Positions 1 to 6,755 of a DNA stretch of 18,052 nucleotides are shown in pieces; positions within the stretch are counted from its first letter, which is position 1, and each line of letters opens with the position of its first letter. The notes beneath the pieces were generated by a model. It saw only the letters and a list, made by a program, of their open reading frames with translations. It made no database searches and was not told the origin of the DNA. Source of the stretch: an uncultured Lachnospiraceae bacterium (lineage in GTDB: Bacteria; Bacillota; Clostridia; Lachnospirales; Lachnospiraceae). The stretch spans positions 1-18,052 of the forward strand of contig CAJUDQ010000054.1 of NCBI GenBank assembly GCA_910585215.1. The letters run 5' to 3'. The translations under genes were made by a program, and so were the position numbers.

Positions 1-2
1 AT

Positions 3-248
3 GCCGGTGAAGTCGTACCATTTTTTTATGGAAACAAATATGAAGAATATGTTCAAAAGTATGGAATCCCATACGCTCATAAAGAAAATAATAAAAGCAA
101 AATTATTTATTTGAAAGATTATCCCAAAGTCCATTTTAATGAAATATCGAGTTCTCTTATAGCTGATGTTTTGGGCGCCACATTTGGATTTAGGAGTGAT
201 AGCGTATTTGAAATTTTGCAGGACTCCAATAAGCGTTATATAGAATAA
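3..248 (+). CDS. C-terminal end of an unrecognised protein (5' end outside window)
   Basis: The reading frame is open from the window edge to a TAA at 246-248, giving about 81 residues. The translation begins AGEVVPFFYGNKYEEY and ends SDSVFEILQDSNKRYIE. It is hydrophilic, rich in aromatic and charged residues, with no membrane segment and no motif I can name. Codon use is typical of an AT-rich Firmicute. It lies on the + strand directly before remnants of mobile elements, so it may itself be cargo or a truncated gene, but this cannot be decided without the upstream sequence. No terminator is visible after it; the next 97 bases are AT-rich and featureless. Confidence 0.45.
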   Translation, partial: AGEVVPFFYGNKYEEYVQKYGIPYAHKENNKSKIIYLKDYPKVHFNEISSSLIADVLGATFGFRSDSVFEILQDSNKRYIE

Positions 249-345
249 AATTTCTGATATTCATCCAAAAAAACTATATATTGGCAAGATAGATAAATAA
301 ATTATATGTATATAATAGAAAGCTAAATTACAATACACGGCAGCC

Positions 346-370
346 GGGACTATCCCAAAGATTGTGTAAA
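346..370 (+). repeat. Putative left terminal inverted repeat of the IS256-family element
   Basis: The stretch starting GGGACTATCCCAAAGATTGT lies about 50 bases before the transposase start, where the outer end of an IS256-type element is expected. The composition fits IS256-family ends as I remember them. The matching right end is not in the window because the element is truncated near 690, so the inverted repeat cannot be confirmed internally and no target-site duplication can be seen. Confidence 0.4.
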
Positions 371-411
371 CCTCTAAACTGATGTAAGATATAATTACAC
401 AGTTTGGAGGT
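370..411 (+). promoter_or_regulatory. Stem-loop that buries the transposase ribosome binding site
   Basis: ACCTCTAAACTG (370-381) can pair with CAGTTTGGAGGT (400-411): 12 base pairs with one U-G wobble and an 18-base loop. The right arm contains the GGAGG ribosome binding site of the transposase. A TATAAT box lies in the loop at 390-395, so a transcript from it would start near 402 and lack the left arm, leaving the site free. Transcripts entering from outside would carry both arms and be blocked. Such a device is known from several insertion sequences; its use here is inferred from the sequence. Confidence 0.45.
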
Positions 412-417
412 ATTATT

Positions 418-691
418 ATAGCAAGAAAAAACGACAGCCCACAAAAGGCTGCAATGAGACAAATGATGCGTGATTATCTGAAAAACAATGATGTCAGCAT
501 CAAAAGCGGAACAGATGTAAATTCAATTATGAGGGATATGATGTCTGTCCTTTTGGAAGACGTTCTGAATGAGGAACCTAATGAAGAATTTGGTTACTCA
601 AAGTATGATTACCATAACAAAGAAACAGACAACAGCTGCAACGGACATTCCAAAAAACCATGCATACCACCTATGGAGACATGGATGTTGC
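418..691 (+). pseudogene. IS256-family (Mutator-type) transposase, N-terminal remnant
   Basis: The reading frame after the GGAGG site gives ARKNDSPQKAAMRQMMRDYL and continues through NSIMRDMMSVLLEDVLNEEP, GYSKYDYHNKETDN and NGHSKK. This is the N-terminal region of IS256-family DDE transposases, normally about 400 residues. Three lesions are visible. The expected ATG before GCAAGAAAA is ATA (418-420). One base is missing in the A-run near 650-659, so that MHTTYGDMDVA, the expected continuation, is read in another frame from 660. The homology stops near 690, before any catalytic Asp or Glu. The fragment cannot make an active transposase. It abuts a piece of an unrelated recombinase. Confidence 0.85.
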
Positions 692-892
692 ATCGACGAG
701 CTAACGCCCGAAGTCCTAAATGCATTTGTGGACAAAATCGTAGTCCATGAGCGTGAGAAAAAGAACGGGAAACAGACACAGCAAATCGACATCTACTATC
801 CCTATGTCGGGATTGTGGACACCCCCACGGATGAGGAAATGCAGGAAATGGAACCAGAATATATGCGGCGTACCAAACGTCAAACCGCCTAA
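692..892 (+). pseudogene. Large serine recombinase, C-terminal remnant (DUF4368-like tail)
   Basis: From 692 the frame reads IDELTPEVLNAFVDKIVVHE, then QQIDIYYPYVGIVDTPTDEE and ends MRRTKRQTA with TAA at 890-892. The LTPEVLNAFVDKIVVHE block followed by a strand of the IDIYY type is characteristic of the C-terminal tail of resolvase/TnpX-type large serine recombinases of Firmicute conjugative and mobilisable elements. The catalytic resolvase domain and zinc-ribbon region (more than 400 residues) are missing. There is no start codon or ribosome binding site for this piece; the sequence before it belongs to an IS256 transposase. It is the trace of a second, lost mobile element. The family call is from memory of the conserved tail. 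Confidence 0.72.
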
Positions 893-1147
893 ATACAGGC
901 GTGACATCGGTGATATCGAAATGCTTTGTGATATTGTATATGAATTAGACGGTGGTATTTCAATAAACACAAATTTAAAAATAATTTCTCATCTTAATAT
1001 TATTATAAAGATGTCAGCAATATTAGAATTTTATCAATTTGATACACTTTACTTACAAGGATTACAGTCAACATATATGTTGGCTGCAATTCTTATAAAT
1101 ATCAAACCATGTCCCAGCTGCTTATGTATTTTAAAAACATTGTAATA

Positions 1148-2143
1148 TCAAGTCTCTTTACACCAAAACCCGAAATTTCTGCCGTCACTTCCTTTGGATA
1201 CATTTGTCACAGATAGATTGCGAACAGATTCCGCTTCCTTCTGACCTGCCATAAAAAAATCTGTAAATCCGAATTTCTTTGCTGTCATGGCATCGCTTAC
1301 TCCAAAATACCCTGGTGTTCCAAGAAAATATTTTCCCTCATACTCTCCGCTTCCCTTAAAAAAAAGAATATAACGGTAATTGTAATATCCATTTAAAAGA
1401 AATTTATTTGAAGCAAGTCTCCAATATGCGCCTGGAAACCATACAATATCATGGGGTTTAAGTTTAATACCTGCTGTTTTTTCACCATTTATATACAAAA
1501 TGACCTTTGGAAATACACGAAACATCTTTTCCTGCCAGGTATCTGCCGATATTGTCTGCATATTTTCCTCTTCATTCAACGCTGTGCAGCAGCTCTCAAT
1601 TTTTATCTCCTCGGTACAGTCTGTACTGCTATTTTCCGCCTTTTTTTTCAAACATTCCTCATCGTATTCATATACGGAATTTTCAGATATTTCCCTGCTT
1701 TCTTCTTTATCATCTTCTTTTTTCCCGTGTCCAAACTCCGCTGCCTCCAAAGTTTGTTTTATCTCCCGTATTTCAGACAGACTAATTTCCTCCTCTGTCA
1801 GTGTTCCACACACCGCCTTCAGAATATTTTTTCCATCATAAATCAATATTCCCTGTATTTCATCTGCCAGAAAATCAGGTGCTATTTCTTCAAGACTGCA
1901 GGTATGTCTTACATTTATTGCTCCCTGCGTTGCCTCTACATCGGTCACTTTCTTTTTTTTCCAGACATGAGTTTCCTTTTTCAGCAAATAAAGCTCTTCT
2001 GTTCCCTCTATCTGAGGAAGATTTTTGACATTTATTTCAATTCTGCATTCCGTGTTTTGTATATTAAGCTTCACATATCCGCAGTTCTCTTTTTTTTCTT
2101 TATTTTTATAGTAATATAAGTAAATAATAAATCTCTTATACAT
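1148..2143 (-). CDS. Conserved protein of unknown function (DUF6128-like), 331 aa
   Basis: The start ATG follows GGGAG with 8-base spacing, and the N-terminus MYKRFIIYLYYYKNKEKKEN resembles that of a family I know from many Lachnospiraceae genomes (DUF6128, name given from memory). Three parts are visible. Residues 1-120 form a small beta-rich domain (VKLNIQNTECRIEINVKNL). Residues about 125-200 are a very acidic, low-complexity linker rich in Glu, Ser and Lys. Residues about 205-310 form a C-terminal domain with FPGAYWRLASNKFLLNGYYN and YFLGTPGYFGVSDAMTAKKF. No signal peptide, transmembrane segment or catalytic motif is seen, so it is probably cytosolic. It is monocistronic: a terminator separates it from the GNAT gene upstream. 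No function can be assigned. Confidence 0.85.
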   Translation of the reverse strand: MYKRFIIYLYYYKNKEKKENCGYVKLNIQNTECRIEINVKNLPQIEGTEELYLLKKETHVWKKKKVTDVEATQGAINVRHTCSLEEIAPDFLADEIQGILIYDGKNILKAVCGTLTEEEISLSEIREIKQTLEAAEFGHGKKEDDKEESREISENSVYEYDEECLKKKAENSSTDCTEEIKIESCCTALNEEENMQTISADTWQEKMFRVFPKVILYINGEKTAGIKLKPHDIVWFPGAYWRLASNKFLLNGYYNYRYILFFKGSGEYEGKYFLGTPGYFGVSDAMTAKKFGFTDFFMAGQKEAESVRNLSVTNVSKGSDGRNFGFWCKET

Positions 2144-2161
2144 AGAACATCTCCCTTTTGG

Positions 2162-2249
2162 ACCACCTTATTTTTCAGATACTTGCAAAATATACTTGCA
2201 CTATCTCTATTCAATATTCATTATAAACCGTCTTGTTTTTCGGATACTT
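2162..2249 (-). repeat. Imperfect 23-base direct repeat pair upstream of the DUF6128-like gene
   Basis: ACCACCTTATTTTTCAGATACTT-type sequence at 2162-2184 recurs at 2227-2249 with 19 of 23 bases identical and a 65-base period; all four differences are transitions. On the coding (-) strand the shared pattern is AAGTATC-GAAAAA-AAG-GGT. The proximal copy lies just before the ribosome binding site. A TATAAT (+ coordinates ATTATA, 2220-2225) follows directly downstream of the distal copy. Separately, ATACTTGCA occurs at 2179-2187 and 2192-2200. These could be regulator sites or a small duplication; no function is shown. Confidence 0.5.
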
Positions 2250-2272
2250 TACAATTCTTCTCATACAGACTG

Positions 2273-2316
2273 AAAAGCTTCCCATAATCTCAATGTATTA
2301 TGGAAAGCCTCTTTTT
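2273..2316 (-). terminator. Rho-independent terminator after the GNAT gene (possibly bidirectional)
   Basis: Arms at 2276-2288 and 2297-2309 form a roughly 13-bp stem with an 8-base loop and one or two mismatches. On the - strand the stem ends in TTTTC just after the stop of the acetyltransferase gene. On the + strand it is followed by CTTTTTAT, so it may also stop transcripts in the other direction. Confidence 0.75.
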
Positions 2317-2323
2317 ATGACTT

Positions 2324-2869
2324 TTATTCTTTAATTTTTGCATATAAAAAATGGTCCTGCCACATCCCGTTTACATTTAGATTTTGCCTGCACTTTCCTT
2401 CTCTTTTAAACCCACATTTTTCAAGAAGACGAATAGAAGCAAAATTGTTGTCCATAACATATGCCTCTATCCTGTGAAGCCCCAGATAAGAAAATGCCGC
2501 ACGGCATACGGTTTCTGCCGCCTCTGTGCCATATCCCATATTTTTTTTATTTACAGCCATTTTGTATCCAATAATCCCGCTGCAATATGGATATGCCCGT
2601 ATCTGCCCGACAGATACTGTTCCTATAATATGGTGCAAATCAGACTTTTCAAAAAGATAATAGCGCAGATATCCTTTTTTCATTGTCGCATCATATTCGC
2701 ATTGAATAATATATTCCTGATAAAATTTTGTAAAATACATCTCCTGTTTTTCCGCTTCATATTTGGAAAAATCTTCTCTATTTTCCTTTAAAAATTCCAA
2801 TACCAAATCCGCACTCTTTTTATCAAGAATTTTAAGAACCAGCCGTCTTGTTTCTATTGTATTATACAT
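2324..2869 (-). CDS. GNAT-family N-acetyltransferase (RimJ/RimL-like), 181 aa
   Basis: The protein begins MYNTIETRRLVLKILDKKSA, the usual opening of RimJ/RimL-type GNAT enzymes. The acetyl-CoA pyrophosphate-binding turn is NMGYGTEA (residues 110-117, a Q/RxxGxG/A variant). It is followed by the typical LGLHRIEAYVMDNNFASIRLLEKCGF block (about 129-154), including the Asn that ends strand beta-5 and the SxxLLEKxGF helix. Length is normal for the family. It should transfer an acetyl group from acetyl-CoA to an amine, either a protein N-terminus or a small molecule; the substrate cannot be read from the sequence. Its ATG overlaps the last codons of tadA by 8 bases, and AAGGAG/AAGGG sites lie inside the tadA end, so the two are translationally coupled. 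Confidence 0.9.
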   Translation of the reverse strand: MYNTIETRRLVLKILDKKSADLVLEFLKENREDFSKYEAEKQEMYFTKFYQEYIIQCEYDATMKKGYLRYYLFEKSDLHHIIGTVSVGQIRAYPYCSGIIGYKMAVNKKNMGYGTEAAETVCRAAFSYLGLHRIEAYVMDNNFASIRLLEKCGFKREGKCRQNLNVNGMWQDHFLYAKIKE

Positions 2870-3341
2870 TTCCCTTTTTTTCCTTCTCCTTTTCTCTTAG
2901 TTCCTTAAAAAACTGCTTTAACATCTGGCTGCATTGTTCTGCAAGTATTCCTGTTTCTATTTCTACCTGATGATTGAACTGCGGCACCTGTAAAAGATTT
3001 AAAATAGAACCTGCACATCCTGCTTTTGGATTCATGCTTCCAATATATACTTTTTTTATTCTGGACTGAACGATCGCCCCGGAACACATCTGGCAGGGTT
3101 CCAGTGTAATAAACATCTCACAGTTATCCAGCCGCCAGTCATTTAGTTTTTTCGAAGCCTTTTTTATCGCATTTAACTCTGCATGAGATAATGTATTTTT
3201 ATCCGTAATCCTTCTGTTATACCCTCTGCCTATAATCACATCCCCACAGACAATTACACAGCCAATCGGCACCTCCCCTATGATATATGCCTTTTGGGCC
3301 TGTTTTATTGCTTCTCTCATATATTTTTCTTCTCTGGTCAT
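2862..3341 (-). CDS. tadA: tRNA-specific adenosine deaminase TadA, 159 aa
   Basis: This zinc-dependent cytidine/deoxycytidylate deaminase-fold enzyme converts the wobble adenosine-34 of tRNA-Arg(ACG) to inosine. The HAE motif is at residues 53-55 (SHAELNAI), with His53 as zinc ligand and Glu55 as proton shuttle. PCQMCSGAI supplies Cys83 and Cys86. The upstream IGEVPIGCVIV and the NDWRLDNCEMFITLEPC block match bacterial TadA, and the length is typical. The start ATG is preceded by AAAGGA with good spacing. The C-terminus is a Lys/Glu-rich tail that overlaps the GNAT gene. Function is well supported by motifs and length; this is an essential housekeeping gene in most bacteria. Confidence 0.95.
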   Translation of the reverse strand: MTREEKYMREAIKQAQKAYIIGEVPIGCVIVCGDVIIGRGYNRRITDKNTLSHAELNAIKKASKKLNDWRLDNCEMFITLEPCQMCSGAIVQSRIKKVYIGSMNPKAGCAGSILNLLQVPQFNHQVEIETGILAEQCSQMLKQFFKELREKEKEKKGNV

Positions 3342-3361
3342 TACTTTTATCCTTTATTTTT

Positions 3362-3391
3362 ATAATAGAATGAACGAATCATAAAACTCAA
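3362..3391 (-). promoter_or_regulatory. Candidate sigma-A promoter of tadA-GNAT
   Basis: On the - strand TTGAGT and TATTAT are separated by 18 bases, about 20 bases before the tadA start. Both boxes deviate from consensus. The region is AT-rich, so chance matches are likely. Confidence 0.35.
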
Positions 3392-3426
3392 ACTGCTGGT
3401 TTTTGACTGACTGCATATTATATATA

Positions 3427-3466
3427 AAATCCGAATCTTCTTTTCTTTTTCGGAAGATTCGGATTT
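3427..3466 (-). terminator. Rho-independent terminator of hppA
   Basis: A perfect 14-bp inverted repeat (AAATCCGAATCTTC at 3427-3440 and its complement at 3453-3466) encloses a 12-base loop. On the - strand it is followed by TTTTATATAT, about 30 bases after the hppA stop codon. Confidence 0.88.
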
Positions 3467-3498
3467 CATTTGTAGTTATCTTTTCCTAATAAATATGT

Positions 3499-5526
3499 TT
3501 AAAAGAGACCTGCTCCATCTTTAATCAGTAAAAACAATGGCGCAAATACCAGTGACACAATTGTCATAAGCTTAATCAAAATATTAATTGAAGGTCCTGA
3601 GGTATCCTTAAACGGGTCGCCCACTGTATCTCCTACCACTGCAGCTTTGTGAGGCTCACTTCCTTTTCCTCCATGATTGCCTCCCTCTATGTACTTTTTC
3701 GCATTATCCCATGCGCCGCCGGCATTTGCCATAAAAATTGCCATCAACACACCAGTAACAAGCGAACCTGCCAGCATGCCGCCAAGCGCAGAGGTTCCAA
3801 AAACAACTCCCATTGCAATCGGAGCTGCTACCGCGATAATACCCGGTATAATCATTTCATGCAATGCCGCTGTTGTGGAAATTCCCACACACTTCTTATA
3901 ATCCGGCTTGCTTGTGCCTTCCAGAATCCCCTTATCCTCTCTAAACTGCCTGCGCACTTCTTCAATCATTTTATATGCTGCCTTTGAAACAGACTCCATT
4001 GTAATTGCCGAAAAAATAAACGGAAGCATGCCGCCAATCAACAGACCAACGATAACCTTCGGGTCCATAATATCGATGACAGATACATTCACTGCATTGG
4101 TAAAGGATACAAACAACGCCAGCGCCGTAAGCGCAGCGGAGCCAATTGCAAATCCTTTTCCAATCGCCGCTGTCGTATTTCCCACAGAATCAAGCTTATC
4201 TGTAATGTCACGCACACTCTCGTCCAGTCCTGACATTTCCGCAATACCACCTGCATTATCGGCAATCGGACCATATGCATCTACTGCAATTGTACTTCCA
4301 CCTGTAGCCAGCATGCCGACTGCCGCCAGTGCAATGCCATAAAGACCGGATGCTCCGCCGCCAGTGATAAAATAAGCCACAATAATGCCAATCGCAATAA
4401 ACAAAATCGGAACCACAGTAGACTTCATACCGACTGCCAGACCAGAAATAATATTTGTCGCCGAACCCGTTTCCGACTGCTCTGCAATCCTTTTTACCGA
4501 TGCATATTTATCAGAAGTGTACATTTCTGTTGCCTGGCCAATAATAAACCCAACTGCCAGACCAGACACAATCGCAACAGCCTCATGGATTCTTCCAAAT
4601 AATATGAAACTTAAAACAAAGGAAGCCGCAATTACAATCAAATATGCAATATTGCTCCCTGTATTTAATGCCTTTTGTGGGTCGCCGCCTTCTTTTCCCT
4701 TTACGAAAAAGCTTCCAAGAATAGATGCAGCGATTCCCACTGCTGCCAAAATCATCGGGAAAAATGCTCCTTTTGTTCCATCATAGGCAATCAGCCCAAG
4801 CGTAATCGCCGAAATAACCGAACCGACATAGGATTCAAAAAGGTCCGCGCCCATACCGGCAACGTCTCCTACATTATCCCCCACGTTATCGGCAATTACC
4901 GCAGGGTTTCTAGGGTCATCCTCCGGTATTCCGGCTTCTACCTTTCCTACAAGGTCCGCACCGACATCCGCCGCCTTGGTATAAATGCCACCCCCAACAC
5001 GCGCAAACAGCGCTATTGAGGAAGCTCCCAGACTGTATCCAAACAGAATATCGTCATTCTTTGTAATCAGATAAATCACACTGACACCAACCAGTCCCAG
5101 TCCTACGACACATAACCCCATAACCGCGCCGCCATTATATGCAACGCTGAGCGCTTTGCCCATACCACCTTTTTTGGCTGCATTTGCAGTCCTTACATTG
5201 GCATCTGTGGCTACATTCATGCCGATAAATCCGGCAAGAGTAGAAAATGCCGCACCGATAAGAAAGCATACAGCAGTTCCCCATCCGGTGGCGATTCCGT
5301 TTTCTCCTGTAAATAATCCAATCAATACAAACAGAACAACAACAAAGATAACAAGTATCTTATATTCCGCAAACAAAAATGCCTGCGCACCCTCTTTAAT
5401 AGCGCCGGCAATTTCTTTCATCTTCTCTGTGCCGGCTTCCTGTCTTTTAATTTTCTGTGTCAGATACAGCGCAAACAGCAAAGCGATTATTGCCACTGCC
5501 GGCACGAACCAAATTAGTAAGTCCAT
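3499..5526 (-). CDS. hppA: Membrane-bound ion-pumping pyrophosphatase, K+-dependent, probably Na+-type, 675 aa
   Basis: This integral membrane enzyme (about 16 helices) couples PPi hydrolysis to cation export. Family signatures are intact: DVGADLVGKVE at 187-197, DNVGDNVGDVAGMGAD at 213-228, and the C-terminal GDTVGDPFKDTSGPS at 632-646. GNTTAAIG (449-456) has Ala453 and Gly456, the residues typical of K+-dependent enzymes; K+-independent ones carry Lys at the first of these. Glu231 in LFESY sits at the helix-6 position seen in sodium pumps such as the Thermotoga enzyme, whereas plant-type proton pumps have Glu four residues later. Na+ transport is therefore the better guess, but some enzymes with this residue move both ions. 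AAGGAGGG precedes the ATG. It is monocistronic, with its own promoter and terminator. Confidence 0.95.
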   Translation of the reverse strand: MDLLIWFVPAVAIIALLFALYLTQKIKRQEAGTEKMKEIAGAIKEGAQAFLFAEYKILVIFVVVLFVLIGLFTGENGIATGWGTAVCFLIGAAFSTLAGFIGMNVATDANVRTANAAKKGGMGKALSVAYNGGAVMGLCVVGLGLVGVSVIYLITKNDDILFGYSLGASSIALFARVGGGIYTKAADVGADLVGKVEAGIPEDDPRNPAVIADNVGDNVGDVAGMGADLFESYVGSVISAITLGLIAYDGTKGAFFPMILAAVGIAASILGSFFVKGKEGGDPQKALNTGSNIAYLIVIAASFVLSFILFGRIHEAVAIVSGLAVGFIIGQATEMYTSDKYASVKRIAEQSETGSATNIISGLAVGMKSTVVPILFIAIGIIVAYFITGGGASGLYGIALAAVGMLATGGSTIAVDAYGPIADNAGGIAEMSGLDESVRDITDKLDSVGNTTAAIGKGFAIGSAALTALALFVSFTNAVNVSVIDIMDPKVIVGLLIGGMLPFIFSAITMESVSKAAYKMIEEVRRQFREDKGILEGTSKPDYKKCVGISTTAALHEMIIPGIIAVAAPIAMGVVFGTSALGGMLAGSLVTGVLMAIFMANAGGAWDNAKKYIEGGNHGGKGSEPHKAAVVGDTVGDPFKDTSGPSINILIKLMTIVSLVFAPLFLLIKDGAGLF

Positions 5527-5599
5527 TTTTCCCTCCTTAATACATAAATAGATTTTGAAAGTATACCACTACATATCAGCAATACATTTTCTTTTCTAT

Positions 5600-5629
5600 A
5601 ATATATCATTAAACCCCTGAAGATGTCAA
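5600..5629 (-). promoter_or_regulatory. Sigma-A promoter of hppA
   Basis: On the - strand a perfect TTGACA (5624-5629) is followed after 18 bases by TATATT (5600-5605). The predicted start is about 80 bases upstream of the hppA ATG, leaving a short AT-rich leader that ends in AAGGAGGG. Confidence 0.7.
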
Positions 5630-5754
5630 CTTAAAGTGATTTTTATAAAGGAAAAAACGCCTGTTTGGGACAGTTTCTACCAGCCAAAAGACGCTAAAAT
5701 ATATAATATAAATTTCTGACCAGCCCGCGTTTATTTCTCAGAATTTATGCAACA

Positions 5755-6735
5755 TCACTCTATCAACTTGCGAATAACTTTTGCATATTTTCCACTTACT
5801 TCTGCATTAATTTCTTCTCCCTGTTTTTGAAATGCTGCCGACTGTTCAGCAGTTAGTTCCGTAATAATACAGCCAGCTTCCCGCGCTTCATGAATCGCTT
5901 TTTCGTCATATTCTTTAAATGCCTCAATCTGTTGTTCAGAAATTTTTTTTGCACATTCCATCACAATTTCACGGTCTTTTTCCGACATAGACTCTAATGC
6001 TGATTTTGATGCAATAATCATTTCTGGCAAACAGGTATGCCTATCCAAAGTAATGTATTTTGCAACCTCATAGTGCCCAGTAGAAATATATGATGGCCAA
6101 TTATTTTCAGCACCGTCAATCATTCCACTTTTAATCGATTCATAAATATCATTATATGCGATATTTAATGGTGTTCCCCCGTTTAGCTCCACTTGTTTTA
6201 TCATAGAATCTGTATTCACACGAAGTTTCAACCCCTTCATATCCTCTGGTTTTGTAATCTCTTTTTTATTATTATAAAAATTCCTACTGCCCCCGCTAAA
6301 CCAACAAAGCCCCTGCATATTGTTAGCTGCAAGCATGGGAGAATTTAAAAATTCTTCACCCACAGGACCATTCAATACTTCCCATATAGAATCTTCATCC
6401 TCAAAAAGATATAGCGCTTGAAAAGCTTTCATATTTTCTTCATAATTAGATATTGGTCCTTATACACGCGCAAAATCGATGTCTCCTACTGCCACTTGTT
6501 TTAACTGGTCCGCCTCACTTCCCAGCGCATCGCCATGATATACTTCAATATTCACTCTGCCATTTGTTTCTTTATAAACCATCTTCGCAAAATTATCGCA
6601 TGCAATTGCAGTCGGATGATTTCCGTCTTGTACATCTGACATAATATATGTAATAGAATCTTCTTTTTTTCCACAACTAGTAAGAGCAAGCATCATAGCG
6701 ATACTACATCCTGCTAATAAATATCTTTTTTTCAA
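5755..6735 (-). pseudogene. TRAP-type solute-binding lipoprotein (DctP family), interrupted by an in-frame TAA
   Basis: The likely start is TTG at 6733-6735, four bases after GGAGGA, giving MKKRYLLAGCSIAMMLALTS with the lipobox LTSC. A GTG at 6757-6759 lacks a ribosome site. The TRAP periplasmic-binding fold follows: HPTAIACDNFAKMV, VGDIDFARV, then MKGLKLRVNTDSMI with the conserved ligand-binding Arg, AYNDIYESIKSGMIDGAENN and a C-terminal EINAEVSGKY. The frame is interrupted once, by TAA at 6460-6462 (residue 92), in GDIDFARV-stop-GPISNYEEN; the frame is unchanged afterwards and the total length (326) is normal for the family. No good restart site lies after the stop. No DctQ or DctM permease gene is next to it; hppA follows. 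Its upstream neighbour is a chemoreceptor 20 bases away, so it may have served as a ligand-presenting protein. It is most simply a recent pseudogene. Confidence 0.85.
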
Positions 6736-6755
6736 TTTTCCTCCAATTCCGTGTC

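Noticed and set aside
747..1145. 132-codon + strand frame overlapping the recombinase tail
   Set aside because: Its first third overlaps the recognisable recombinase tail in the wrong frame and the rest shows no motif or ribosome site; 893-1147 is treated as non-coding.
1451..2119. 222-codon open frame on the + strand opposite the DUF6128-like gene
   Set aside because: Its translation is Phe/Cys/Ile-rich as expected for the complement of a Lys/Glu-rich gene; no ribosome site, no family signal.
5652..5673. Small hairpin CTGT-N5-ACAG followed by a T-run on the - strand, after the DctP gene
   Set aside because: Only 4 bp with a three-base gap before the T-run; too weak to call a terminator with confidence.
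5641..5700. TTTCTACC preceded by TTGGGACAG on the + strand, resembling the J2/3 core of purine riboswitches
   Set aside because: The other invariant parts (TATAAT joining region, loop 2, P3 hairpin, closing P1) are missing, and no + strand gene follows.
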